A DNA stretch of 64,000 nt from Cyprinodon diabolis. Taxonomy: Eukaryota; Chordata; Actinopteri; Cyprinodontiformes; Cyprinodontidae. The notes beneath the pieces were generated by a model. The model saw only the letters and a program-made list of their open reading frames with translations, was not told the origin of the DNA and did not search any database. The translations under genes were made by a program, and so were the position numbers. Below are positions 12,501 to 24,867 of the stretch, piece by piece (the first letter of the stretch is position 1; each line of letters opens with the position of its first letter). The stretch covers positions 17,626,164 to 17,690,163 of the forward strand of contig CM060062.1 in the NCBI GenBank assembly GCA_030533445.1, in the 5' to 3' direction.

Positions 12501-13101
12501 CAAACCGTGCGGGACTAGTTACGTGCCGAAGTTTTGGGTATACGGGAGAATTATAATAATAATAATAATACGCGGAATAAATATGTGCAATAGTAGTAGG
12601 TGGGCCATGCCTTCGGCATGTGGCCCCCCAATAATAATAATACGCGGAATAAATATGTGCAATAGTAGTAGGTGGGCCATGCCTTCGGCATGTGGCCCCC
12701 CAATAATACGCGGAATAAATATGTGCAATAGTAGTAGGTGGGCCATGCCTTCGGCATGTGGCCCCCCAATAATACGCGGAATAAATATGTGCAATAGTAG
12801 TAGGTGGGCCATGCCTTCGGCATGTGGCCCCCCAATAATAATACGCGGAATAAATATGTGCAATAGTAGTAGGTGGGCCATGCCTTCGGCATGTGGCCCC
12901 CCAATAATAATAATACGCGGAATAAATATGTGCAATAGTAGTAGGTGGGCCATGCCTTCGGCATGTGGCCCCCCAATAATACGCGGAATAAATATGTGCA
13001 ATAGTAGTAGGTGGGCCATGCCTTCGGCATGTGGCCCCCCAACTAGAAAATTTCTAAAGAAATTTTGAGGGGGGCCACCTACTGCCCGTCTGGGGAACAG
13101 G
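9506..13101 (+). repeat. Macrosatellite unit 4 (with 7-copy hairpin minisatellite)
   Basis: The unit is 3596 bp, the longest complete one. It has lost the first hairpin module (about 55 bp) and gained about 490 bp of minisatellite at its 3' junction. It shares with units 7 and 10 a private set of variants: ggtctggacgg, aaattatttttatc, cgttttgtcacacctgatc and ttcaaaatattttttc. Confidence 0.92.
12553..13040. repeat. Hairpin minisatellite, 7 copies, unit 4
   Basis: Each copy is a variable (aat)n run, then acgcggaataaatatgtgca, agtagtagg and a GC hairpin (CATGCC-TTC-GGCATG, extended by GGGC pairing with GCCC across a TG bulge), ending in six C. Copy length is 66 bp plus multiples of 3 from the aat count. 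Copies are otherwise nearly invariant. All frames stay open because copy length is always a multiple of three; this gives repetitive 163-208-codon frames on both strands that I do not regard as genes. Confidence 0.93.
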
Positions 13102-16100
13102 GCCAATACGGCCCTGGCAAGTGATGTCGGGGCTCCCCAGACCAACTGCTTACGCCTTTGAGGGCTGCTGAGGGAAGGAAAGAGGGCTAGGTCATGGGCA
13201 AAGAGAGCTGTGTGCCACTTGTGCTGAAATCTGGGAAATAGACGTGCACAGCGTATGATGCAAAAGGGTAATATGGGTTGTCCATATTGAACCGCAGTGG
13301 GTAAAGCTCAGTTGGTGGGCTCCGCCCGCCTGCTAGGAGCCCTTGCAGCGATGAAAAAAATCACCAATGGCGGGCTCTGCCCGCCTGCTAAGAGCCATTG
13401 CAGTGATGAAATCACCAATGGCAATGAGCAATATGCCAGAATGTATGAGTGTGTATAAGGAAGAGGCTTTTATTCTGTAGAGTCCCTGGAGTCTTATTTT
13501 GAAAGTCTATCATGGAAGTGCATCTAAAGATGGGTCATGCCCAGCAGTTATATAGAATCAATTTCCAAATGTTAAATCACTGGTTTTCCATGTTATTAGG
13601 TGAATAGTTGCTGTATTACAGAGTAAATGGGAGACTTTTATTGTGAAATTTGCTCTGGGTGTGTTTTGAAAAGGTCACTAGAGTCTAATAAAAACAACCT
13701 GGAAGAGTTTGGGTCATAATGTTGAGCCATTTGCATCAATTAATGCATTAGTATAATCTAGAGGCTTTTATTTTGTAGGGTCGCTGGAGTCTTATTTTGA
13801 AAGTCCAACAGAGTTGTGTTTATAGAAAATGTTCAGACCCGTCAATGATAGTTGATTACTTTCCAATCGTTAAATCACTGTTTTTCCATGTTATTAGGGC
13901 AGTAGATGAAGCGGAAATGGGAGGCTTTTATTTTGAAATTTGCTATAGGGTGTGTTTTAAACAGTCTCCTAGAGTCTATTCTCTAAAACGGGGTTGAGTT
14001 TGGGTCATAATATTGAGCCATATAGGGCAATAAATATATGTAAAAAATATAGAGGCTTTTATTTTGTAGGGTCCCTGGAGTCTTATTTTGAAAGTCTATC
14101 AGTGCTGAGTGGCAAGGGAAGTGTCCTGGACAGCAGTCATATAGTATCCATTTCCCAATGTTAAATCAGTCCTTTCACCCTCCATTAGATTAATATGTGC
14201 TGTTTAAAACAGCAGAGGTAAAATCTGTTTGAAGCTTGGTAACCTTGACAACGCTTAACGAGCCTCTCACTGACACAGACAACAGCTGCACTCACTATTG
14301 GTTTCTTCTTCCCAGGCTTTTTTGTATGGGAAGAACGGCAACGAAAACAAACGACTACTGATCAAAAACCGTATGAGTTATTCAAAAAACATTTTCACCA
14401 TGAGCATCAGCAATCCTTCGACTCCAAGTATACCAACTTTGGTGTATGTGTGTCATTCAGAACAATATTTATGACGACTTGAAAACACATAGTCTGATTC
14501 GTTTCTCTTCCATCTTCAGCTCAAAAAGAATGGAGAAAGGCTGAAACTCATCGACTTTAGGTTGGTCTGGAGGGTTTTTAAGGAAAAGTATTAATCCTAC
14601 CGTAATTCCGAAGACATTGTGTGAGTCCAGAGGTTTCAGTCTACAAACTGACCAAAAATGGTGACTGTAGCTCCAAATATGTGGCCGTGAGGGCGAGAAT
14701 AAGATGTTTGATCTTAAAAAAATGGCCGCCTCACACTAAGATTTCAGCAGCTGCACTCTAGCAGGCTGCTGCAGAAGCTAACTGTCAGCTAGCTTCCAGG
14801 TGCTTACCCTCCGAACAAACGACTGCTGAGCAAAAACCGTAAAAGATATCTGAAAAATTCTTTCAGTGAAAGCAACATCTATCCTTTGTCTCAGACTGGG
14901 GTAACCTTCATGTCTGTAGGTCTTTCACAACCCAAAACGAAGCACAAACAAAATGGTTGGCCCACCTGCTCCTCCCTTTGTTTGAACTGCAGGACCTCAC
15001 TCTCACTCACCTTTTAGCTGCTAAAGCACCCCTCCGAACAAACGACTGCTGAGTAAAAACCGTAAAAGGTGTCTGAAAAATTCTTTTTATCTAAGCGACA
15101 GCTATATCTTGTCTTCAATTGGAGTAACTTTCATGGCTGTAGGTCATCTACAAACTGAATGGGAAGAGAAAGAAAAAGAAAAAACGTTTCATCACACCTA
15201 AGCTTCTAATTGAGCTAGCTGCAGCAGGTCACTGTCACTCAGCTTTCAGGTGCTTAAAATGTCCTCCGAACAAACGACTGCTGAGCAAAAACCGTATGAG
15301 TTATTCAAAAATTTTTTTCACCGTGAGCGTCAGTCATCCTTCGACTCCAACTATGCCAACTTTGGTGTATGTGTGTCATTCAGAAAAATATTTATGACGA
15401 GTTTAAAACACATAGTCGGATTCGTTTTTCTCCCCTCTTCTGCTCCAAAACCAATGAAAAACGGCTCTGATTTTCATCGACTTTAGGTCGGTCTGGAGGG
15501 TTTTTAAGGAAAAGTATTAATCCTACCGTAATTCCGAAGATATTGTGTGGGTCCAGAGATTTCAGTCTACAAACTGACCAAAAATGGTGACTCTAGCTAT
15601 AAATATGTGGCCGTGAGGGCGAGTTTAAAATGTTTTTTTGTGTTTAAAAAACGCCTGCCTCACACTCTAGCTTTTCAGTTGCTCCACTCTAGCAGGCTGG
15701 ATTTTGCTAAAACTTTGTGGCGCTTGAGGTCTGATTATACAAAAACCGTAGCAGTTATCAACATACCGTCTTCAGTTTTAAATAGACGAAGGATTTATCT
15801 ACAAACTGAGCTTCAAACTGTTTTTCTAGGTGAATGTATGGCGACACAGTGAAGTGCTGTTTTTTATGCTTTTTTTTTCCTCTCCCCATTCATTTCCTAT
15901 GGGATTTTTTTGCGACGTTTTCGCTAATAATTCGCAAACCTTCGGACTAATGAGAAAGTTTTATACAAGCACACATCACCCCATTGGTCCCGACGCGTGT
16001 GCCAACTTTGGGCCCGATCCGCCAAACCGTGCGGGACTAGTTACGTGCCGAAGTTTTGGGTATACGGGAGAATTATAATAATAACTAGAAAATTTCTAAA

Positions 16101-16143
16101 GAAATTTTGAGGGGGGCCACCTACTGCCCGTCTGGGGAACAGG
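13102..16143 (+). repeat. Macrosatellite unit 5
   Basis: The unit is 3042 bp, and the hairpin block is reduced to about two modules (13314-13430). Its opening variants (ggggaacagggcc, gtgatgtcgg, gatgcaaaagg) are shared with unit 6 and partly with units 8 and 11. Confidence 0.9.
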
Positions 16144-18359
16144 GCCAATACGGCCCTGGCAAGTGATGTCGGGGCTCACCAGACCAACTGCTTACGCCTT
16201 TGAGGGCTGCTGAGGGAAGGAAAGAGGGCTAGGTCATGGGCAAAGAGAGCTGTGTGCCACTTGTGCTGAAATCTGGGAAATAGACGTGCACAGCGTATGA
16301 TGCAAAAGGGTAATATGGGTTGTCCATATTGAACCGCAGTGGGTAAAGCTCAGTTGGGGGCTCCGCCCGCCTGCTAGGAGCCCTTGCAGCGATGAAAAAA
16401 ATCACCAATGGCGGGCTCTGCCCGCCTGCTAAGAGCCATTGCAGTGATGAAATCACCAATGGCGGGCTCCGCCCGCCTTCTAAGAGCCATTGCAGTGATG
16501 GAAATCACCAATGGCGGGCTCCGCCCGCCTTCTAAGAGCCATTGCAGTGATGAAATTACAAATGGCAATGAGCAATATGCCAGAATGTATGAGTGTGTAT
16601 AAGGAAGAGGCTTTTATTCTGTAGAGTCCCTGGAGTCTTATTTTGAAAGTCTATCATGGAAGTGCATCTAAAGATGGGTCATGCCCAGCAGTTATATAGA
16701 ATCAATTTCCAAATGTTAAATCACTGGTTTTCCATGTTATTAGGTGAATAGTTGCTGTATTACAGAGTAAATGGGAGACTTTTATTGTGAAATTTGCTCT
16801 GGGTGTGTTTTGAAAAGGTCACTAGAGTCTAATAAAAACAACCTGGAAGAGTTTGGGTCATAATGTTGAGCCATTTGCATCAATTAATGCATTAGTATAA
16901 TCTAGAGGCTTTTATTTTGTAGGGTCGCTGGAGTCTTATTTTGAAAGTCCAACAGAGTTGTGTTTATAGAAAATGTTCAGACCCGTCAATGATAGTTGAT
17001 TACTTTCCAATCGTTAAATCACTCTTTTTCCATGTTATTAGGGCAGTAGATGAAGCGGAAATGGGAGGCTTTTATTTTGAAATTTGCTATAGGGTGTGTT
17101 TTAAACAGTCTCCTAGAGTCTATTCTCTAAAACGGGGTTGAGTTTGGGTCATAATGTTGAGCCATATAGGGCAATAAATATATGTAAAAAATATAGAGGC
17201 TTTTATTTTGTAGGGTCCCTGGAGTCTTATTTTGAAAGTCTATCAGTGCTGAGTGGCAAGGGAAGTGTCATGGACAGCAGTCATATAGTATCCATTTCCC
17301 AATGTTAAATCAGTCCTTTCACCCTCCATTAGATTAATATGTGCTGTTTAAAACAGCAGAGGTAAAATCTGTTTGAAGCTTGGTAACCTTGACAACGCTT
17401 AACGAGCCTCTCACTGACACAGACAACAGCTGCACTCACTATTCGTTTCTTCTTCCCAGGCTTTTTTGTATAGGAAGAACGGCACCGAACAAACGACTAC
17501 TGATCAAAAACCGTATGAGTTATTCAAAAAACATTTTCACCGTGAGCGTCAGCCATCCTTCGACTCCAACTATGCCAACTTTGGTGTATGTGTGTCATTC
17601 AGAAAAATATTTATGACGAGTTTAAAACACATAGTCTGATTCGTTTTTCTCCCCTCTTCTGCTCCAAAACCAATGAAAAACGGCTCTGATTTTCATCGAC
17701 TTTAGGTCGGTCTGGAGGGTTTTTAAGGAAAAGTATTAATCCTACCGTAATTCCGAAGATATTGTGTGGGTCCAGAGATTTCAGTCTACAAACTGACCAA
17801 AAATGGTGACTCTAGCTATAAATATGTGGCCGTGAGGGCGAGTTTAAAATGTTTTTTTGTGTTTAAAAAACGCCTGCCTCACACTCTAGCTTTTCAGTTG
17901 CTCCACTCTAGCAGGCTGGATTTTGCTAAAACTTTGTGGCGCTTGAGGTCTGATTATACAAAAACCGTAGCAGTTATCAACATACCGTCTTCAGTTTTAA
18001 ATAGACGAAGGATTTATCTACAAACTGAGCTTCAAACTGTTTTTCTAGGTGAATGTATGCCGACACAGTGAAGTGCTGTTTTTTATGCTTTTTTTTTCCT
18101 CTCCCCATTCATTTCCTATGGGATTTTTTTGCGACGTTTTCGCTAATAATTCGCAAACCTTCGGACTAATGAGAAAGTTTTATACAAGCACACATCACCC
18201 CATTGGTCCCGACGCGTGTGCCAACTTTGGGCCCGATCCGCCAAACCGTGCGGGACTAGTTACGTGCCGAAGTTTTGGGTATACGGGAGAATTATAATAA
18301 CTAGAAAATTTCTAAAGAAATTTTGAGGGGGGCCACCTACTGCCCGTCTGGGGAACCGG
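16144..18359 (+). repeat. Macrosatellite unit 6 (924-bp internal deletion)
   Basis: The unit is 2216 bp. From the first ccgaacaaacgac core (17485) to the unit end is 875 bp. In unit 2 the distance is 1799 bp from the first core (4538) and 875 bp from the last core (5462). The difference is exactly 924 bp, one internal period. The junction passes from copy-A sequence (gactactgatc, aaaaaacattttcacc) into copy-B sequence (gtgagcgtcagcc) within ttttcacc at 17534-17541. Confidence 0.93.
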
Positions 18360-21300
18360 GCCAATACGGCCCTGGCAAGTGACGTCGGGGCTCCCCAGAC
18401 CAACTGCTTACGCCTTTGAGGGCTGCTGAGGGAAGGAAAGAGGGCAAGTTCATGGGCAAAGAGAGCTGTGTGCCACTTGTGCTGAAATCTGGGAAATAGA
18501 CGTGCACAGCGTATGATGCACAAGGGTAATATGGGTTGTCCATATTGAAACACAGTGGGTAAAGCCCAGTTGGCGGGCTTCGCCCGCCTGCTAGGAGCCA
18601 TCTCAGTGAAGAAAAAAATCACCAATGGCGGGCTCTGCCCGCCTTCTAAGAGCCATTGCAGTGATGAAATCACCAATGGCGGGCTCCGCCCGCCTGCTAA
18701 GAGCCATTGCAGTGATGTAATCACCTTTGGCGGGCTCCGCCCGCCTGTTACCATTGGCGGGCTCCGCCCGCCTTCTAAGAGCCATTGCAGTGATGAAATC
18801 ACCAATGGCAATGAGCAATATGCCAGAATGTATGAGTGTGTATAAGGAAGAGGCTTTTATTCTGTAGAGTCCTTGTAGTCTTATTTTGAAAGTCTATCAT
18901 GAATGTGCATCAAAAGATGGGTCACGCCCAGCAGTGATATAGAATCCATTTCCAAATGTTAAATCACTGGTTTTCCATGTTATTAGGTGAATAGTTGCTG
19001 TATTACAGAGTAAATGGGAGACTTTTATTGTGAAATTTGCTCTGGGTGTGTTTTGAAAAGGTCACTAGAGTCTAATAAAAACAACCTGGAAGAGTTTGGG
19101 TCATAATGTTGAGCCATTTGCATCAATTAATGCATTAGTATAATCTAGAGGCTTTTATTTTGTAGGGTCCCTGGAGTCTTATTTTGAAAGTCCAACAGAG
19201 TTGTGTTTATAGAAAATGTTCAGACCCGTCAATGATAGTTGATTACTTTCCAATCGTTAAATCACTCTTTTTCCATGTTATTAGGGCAGTAGATGAAGCG
19301 GAAATGGGAGGCTTTTATTTTGAAATTTGCTACAGGGTGTGTTTTAAACAGTCTCCTAGAGTCTATTCTCTAAAACGGGGTTGAGTTTGGGTCATAATGT
19401 TGAGCCATATAGGGCAATAAATATATGTAAAAAATATAGAGGCTTTTATTTTGTAGGGTCCCTGGAGTCTTATTTTGAAAGTCTATCAGTGCTGAGTGGC
19501 AAGGGAAGTGTCATGGACAGCAGTCATATAGTATCCATTTCCCAATGTTAAATCAGTCCTTTCACCCTCCATTAGATTAATATGTGCTGTTTAAAACAGC
19601 AGAGGTAAAATCTGTTTGAAGCTTGGTAACCTTGACAACGCTTAACGAGCCTCTCACTGACACAGACAACAGCTGCACTCACTATTGGTTTCTTCTTCCC
19701 AGGCTTTTTTGTATGGGAAGAACGGCACCGAACAAACGACTACTGATCAAAAACCGTATGAGTTATTCAAAAAACATTTTCACCATGAGCATCAGCAATC
19801 CTTCGACTCCAACTATACCAACTTTGGTGTATGTGTGTCATTCAGAAAAATATTTATGACGAGTTGAAAACACATAGTCTGATTCGTTTCTCTCCCATCT
19901 TCAGCTCAAAAAGAATAGAGAAAGGCTGAAACTCTCATCGACTTTAGGTTGGTCTGGACGGTTTTTAAGGAAAAGTATTAATCCTACCGTAATTCCGAAG
20001 ACATTGTGTGAGTCCAGAGGTTTCAGTCTACAAACTGACCAAAAATGGTGACTGTAGCTCCAAATATGTGGCCGTGAGGGCGAGAATAAGATGTTTGATC
20101 TTAAAAGAATGGCCGCCTCACACTAAGATTTCAGCAGCTGCACTCTAGCAGGCTGCTGCAGAAGCTAACTGTCAGCTAGCTTCCAGGTGCTTACCCTCCG
20201 AACAAACGACTGCTGAGCAAAAACCGTAAAAGATATCTGAAAAATTCTTTCAGTGAAAGCAACATCTATCCTTTGTCTCAGACTGGGGTAACCTTCATGT
20301 CTGTAGGTCTTTCACAACCCAAAACGAAGCACAAACAAAATGGTTGGCCCACCTGCTCCTCCCTTTGTTTGAACTGCAGGACCTCACTCTCACTCACCTT
20401 TTAGCTGCTAAAGCACCCCTCCGAACAAACGACTGCTGAGTAAAAACCGTAAAAGGTATCTGAAAAATTATTTTTATCTAAGCGACAGCTATATCTTGTC
20501 TTCAATTGGAGTAACTTTCATGGCTGTAGGTCATCTACAACCTGAATGGGAAGAGAAAGAAAAAGAAAAAACGTTTTGTCACACCTGATCTTCTAATTGA
20601 GCTAGCTGCAGCAGGACACTCTCCCCCAGCTTTCAGCTGCTTAAAATGTCCTCCGAACAAACGACTGCTGAGCAAAAACCGTATGAGTTATTCAAAATAT
20701 TTTTTCACCGTGAGCGTCAGCCATCCTTCGACTCCAACTATGCCAACTTTGGTGTATGTGTGTCATTCAGAAAAATATTTATGACGAGTTTAAAACACAT
20801 AGTCTGATTCGTTTTTCTCCCCTCTTCTGCTCCAAAACCAATGAAAAACGGCTCTGATTTTCATCGACTTTAGGTCGGTCTGGAGGGTTTTTAAGGAAAA
20901 GTATTAATCCTACCGTAATTCCGAAGATATTGTGTGGGTCCAGAGATTTCAGTCTACAAACTGACCAAAAATGGTGACTCTAGCTATAAATATGTGGCCG
21001 TGAGGGCGAGTTTAAAATGTTTTTTTGTGTTTAAAAAACGCCTGCCTCACACTCTAGCTTTTCAGTTGCTCCACTCTAGCAGGCTGGATTTTGCTAAAAC
21101 TTTGTGGCGCTTGAGGTCTGATTATACAAAAACCGTAGCAGTTATCAACATACCGTCTTCAGTTTTAAATAGACGAAGGATTTATCTACAAACTGAGCTT
21201 CAAACTGTTTTTCTAGGTGAATGTATGCCGACACAGTGAAGTGCTGTTTTTTATGCTTTTTTTTTCCTCTCCCCATTCATTTCCTATGGGATTTTTTTGC

Positions 21301-21668
21301 GACGTTTTCGCTAATAATTCGCAAACCTTCGGACTAATGAGAAAGTTTTATACAAGCACACATCACCCCATTGGTCCCGACGCGTGTGCCAACTTTGGGC
21401 CCGATCCGCCAAACCGTGCGGGACTAGTTACGTGCCGAAGTTTTGGGTATACGGGAGAATTATAATAATAATAATAATACGCGGAATAAATATGTGCAAT
21501 AGTAGTAGGTGGGCCATGCCTTCGGCATGTGGCCCCCCAATAATACGCGGAATAAATATGTGCAATAGTAGTAGGTGGGCCATGCCTTCGGCATGTGGCC
21601 CCCCAATAACTAGAAAATTTCTAAAGAAATTTTGAGGGGGGCCACCTACTGCCCGTCTGGGGAACCGG
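18360..21668 (+). repeat. Macrosatellite unit 7 (with 2-copy hairpin minisatellite)
   Basis: The unit is 3309 bp and nearly identical to unit 10 (28038-31208). The 138-bp length difference equals two minisatellite copies. Visible substitutions are few, for example tcgactcc near 19803 against tcaactcc in unit 10. Confidence 0.93.
21461..21604. repeat. Hairpin minisatellite, 2 copies, unit 7
   Basis: The 66-69-bp repeat is the same as at 12553-13040, inserted at the same place in the unit between ggagaattataa and aactagaaaattt. Unit 10, otherwise nearly identical, lacks it. Confidence 0.93.
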
Positions 21669-24600
21669 GCCAATACGGCCCTGGCAAGTGATGTCGGGGC
21701 TCCCCAGACCAACTGCTTATGCCTTTGAGGGCTGCTGAGGGAAGGAAAGAGGGCTAGGTCATGGGCAAAGAGAGCTGTGTGCCACCTGTGCTGAAATCTG
21801 GGTAATAGACGTGCACAGCGTATGATGCACAAGGGTAATATGGGTTGTCCATATTGAACCGCAGTGGGTAAAGCTCAGTTGGTGGGCTCCGCCCGCCTGC
21901 TAGGAGCCCTTGCAGCGATGAAAAAAATCCCCAATGGCGGGCATTGCCCGCCTGCTAAGAGCCATTGCAGTGATGAAATCACCAATGGCGGGCTCCGCCC
22001 GCCTGCTAGGAGCCATTGCAGTGATGAAAAAAATCACCATTGGCGGGCTCCGCCCGCCTCCTAACAGCCATTGCAGTGATGAAATCACCAATGGCGGGCT
22101 CCGCCCGCCTTCTAAGAGCCATTGCAGTGATGAAATTACAAATGGCTATAAGCAATATGCCAGAATGTATGAGTGTGTATAAGGAAGAGGCTTTTATTTT
22201 GTAGAGTCCCTGTAGTCTTATTTTGAAAGTCTATCATGGAAGTGCATCTATAGATGGGTCATGCCCAGCAGTGATATAGAATCCATTTCCAAATGTTAAA
22301 TCACTGGTTTTCCATGTTATTAGGTGAATAGTTCCTGTATTACAGAGTAAATGGGGGACTTTTATTGTGAAATTTGCTCTGGGGTGTGTTTTGAAAAGGT
22401 CACTAGAGTCTAATAAAAACAACCTGGAAGAGTTTGGGTCATAATGTTGAGCCATTTGCATCAATTAATGCATTAGTATAATCTAGAGGCTTTTATTTTG
22501 TAGGGTCCCTGGAGTCTTATTTTGAAAGTCCAACAGAGTTGTGTTTAGAGAAAATGTTCAGACCCATCAATGATAGTTGATGACTTTCCAATCGTTAAAT
22601 CACTCTTTTTCCATTTTATTAGGGCAGTAGATGAAGCGGAAATGGGAGGCTTTTATTTTGAAATTTGCCATAGGGTGTGTTTTAAACAGTCTCCTAGAGT
22701 CTATTCTCTAAAATGGGGTTGAGTTTGGGTCATAATGTTGAGCCATATAGGGCAATAAATATATGTAAAAAATATAGAGGCTTTTATTTTGAAGGGTCCC
22801 TGGAGTCTTATTTTGAAAGTCTATCAGTGCTGAGTGGCAAGGGAAGTGTCATGGACGGCAGTCATATAGTATCCATTTCCCAATGTTAAATCAGTGCTTT
22901 CACCCTCCATTAGATTAATATGTGCTGTTTAAAACAGCAGAGGTAAAATCTGTTTGAAGCTTGGTAACCTTGACAACGCTTAACGAGCCTCTCACTGACA
23001 CAGACAACAGCTGCACTCACTATTGGTTTCTTCTTCCCAGGCTTTTTTGTATGGGAAGAACGGCACCGAACAAACGACTACTGATCAAAAACCGTATGAG
23101 TTATTCAAAAAACATTTTCACCATGAGCATCAGCAATCCTTCGACTCCAACTATACCAACTTTGGTGTATGTGTGTCATTCAGAAAAATATTTATGACGA
23201 GTTGAAAACACATAGTCTGATTCGTTTTTCTCCCATCTTCAGCTCAAAAAGAATGGAGAAAGGCTGAAACTCTCATCCACTTTAGGTTGGTCTGGAGGGT
23301 TTTTAAGGCAAAGTATTAATCCTACCGTAATTCCGAAGACATTGTGTGAGTCCAGAGGTTTCAGTCTACAAACTGACCAAAAATGGTGACTGTAGCTCCA
23401 AATATGTGGCCGTGAGGGCGAGAATAAGATGTTTGATCTTAAAAAATGGCCGCCTCACACTAAGATTTCAGCAGCTGCACTCTAGCAGGCTGCTGCAGAA
23501 GCTAACTGTCAGCTAGCTTCCAGGTGCTTACCCTCCGAACAAACGACTGCTGAGCAAAAACCGTAAAAGATATCTGAAAAATTCTTTCAGTGAAAGCAAC
23601 ATCTATCCTTTGTCTCAGACTGGGGTAACCTTCATGTCTGTAGGTCTTTCACAACCCAAAACGAAGCACAAACAAAATGGTTGGCCCACCTGCTCCTCCC
23701 TTTGTTTGAACTGCAGGACCTCACTCTCACTCACCTTTTAGCTGCTAAAGCACCCCTCCGAACAAACGACTGCTGAGTAAAAACCGTAAAAGGTATCTGA
23801 AAAATTCTTTTTATCTAAGCGACAGCTATATCTTGTCTTCAATTGGAGTAACTTTCATGGCTGTAGGTCATCTACAAACTGAATGGGAAGAGAAAGAAAA
23901 AGAAAAAACGTTTCATCACACCTAAGCTTCTAATTGAGCTAGCTGCAGCAGGTCACTGTCACTCAGCTTTCAGGTGCTTAAAATGTCCTCCGAACAAACG
24001 ACTGCTGAGCAAAAACCGTATGAGTTATTCAAAAAATTTTTTCACCGTGAGCGTCAGTCATCCTTCGACTCCAACTATGCCAACTTTGGTGTATGTGTGT
24101 CATTCAGAAAAATATTTATGACGAGTTTAAAACACATAGTCGGATTCGTTTTTCTCCCCTCTTCTGCTCCAAAACCAATGAAAAACGGCTCTGATTTTCA
24201 TCGACTTTAGGTCGGTCTGGAGGGTTTTTAAGGAAAAGTATTAATCCTACCGTAATTCCGAAGATATTGTGTGGGTCCAGAGATTTCAGTCTACAAACTG
24301 ACCAAAAATGGTGACTCTAGCTATAAATATGTGGCCGTGAGGGCGAGTTTAAAATGTTTTTTTGTGTTTAAAAAACGCCTGCCTCACACTCTAGCTTTTC
24401 AGTTGCTCCACTCTAGCAGGCTGGATTTTGCTAAAACTTTGTGGCGCTTGAGGTCTGATTATACAAAAACCGTAGCAGTTATCAACATACCGTCTTCAGT
24501 TTTAAATAGACGAAGGATTTATCTACAAACTGAGCTTCAAACTGTTTTTCTAGGTGAATGTATGCCGACACAGTGAAGTGCTGTTTTTTATGCTTTTTTT

Positions 24601-24867
24601 TTCCTCTCCCCATTCATTTCCTATGGGATTTTTTTGCGACGTTTTCGCTAATAATTCGCAAACCTTCGGACTAATGAGAAAGTTTTATACAAGCACACAT
24701 CACCCCATTGGTCCCGACGCGTGTGCCAACTTTGGGCCCGATCCGCCAAACCGTGCGGGACTAGTTACGCGCCGAAGTTTTGGGTATACGGGAGAATTAT
24801 AATAATAACTAGAAAATTTCTAAAGAAATTTTGAGGGGGGCCACCTACTGCCCGTCTGGGGAACCGG
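21669..24867 (+). repeat. Macrosatellite unit 8
   Basis: The unit is 3199 bp and nearly identical to unit 11 at a constant offset of 9540 bp over about 3.1 kb. The two part at the 3' junction, where unit 11 has the minisatellite. The hairpin block (about 21890-22140) is a distinct variant with ggcgggcattgcccgcc. Confidence 0.93.

Noticed and set aside
12553..13040. CRISPR-like array.
   Set aside because: The repeats are contiguous with no unique spacers, and the surrounding DNA is fish-like.
12553..13040. Rho-independent terminators or poly(A) signals (aataaa before a GC hairpin).
   Set aside because: Bacterial terminator logic does not apply in a vertebrate genome, and no gene lies upstream.
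12553..13050. Helitron 3' end (hairpin followed by CTAG) at the unit junction.
   Set aside because: The hairpin is only 5 bases from CTAG, most units have CTAG without the hairpin, and no 5' TC terminus or Rep/helicase coding was found. Tandem Helitrons remain possible but unsupported.
12475..13145. Long frames (163-208 codons) on both strands encoding tandem 22-residue peptides.
   Set aside because: They come from a minisatellite whose copy length is always a multiple of three; both strands and several frames are open at once, which is not a coding signature.
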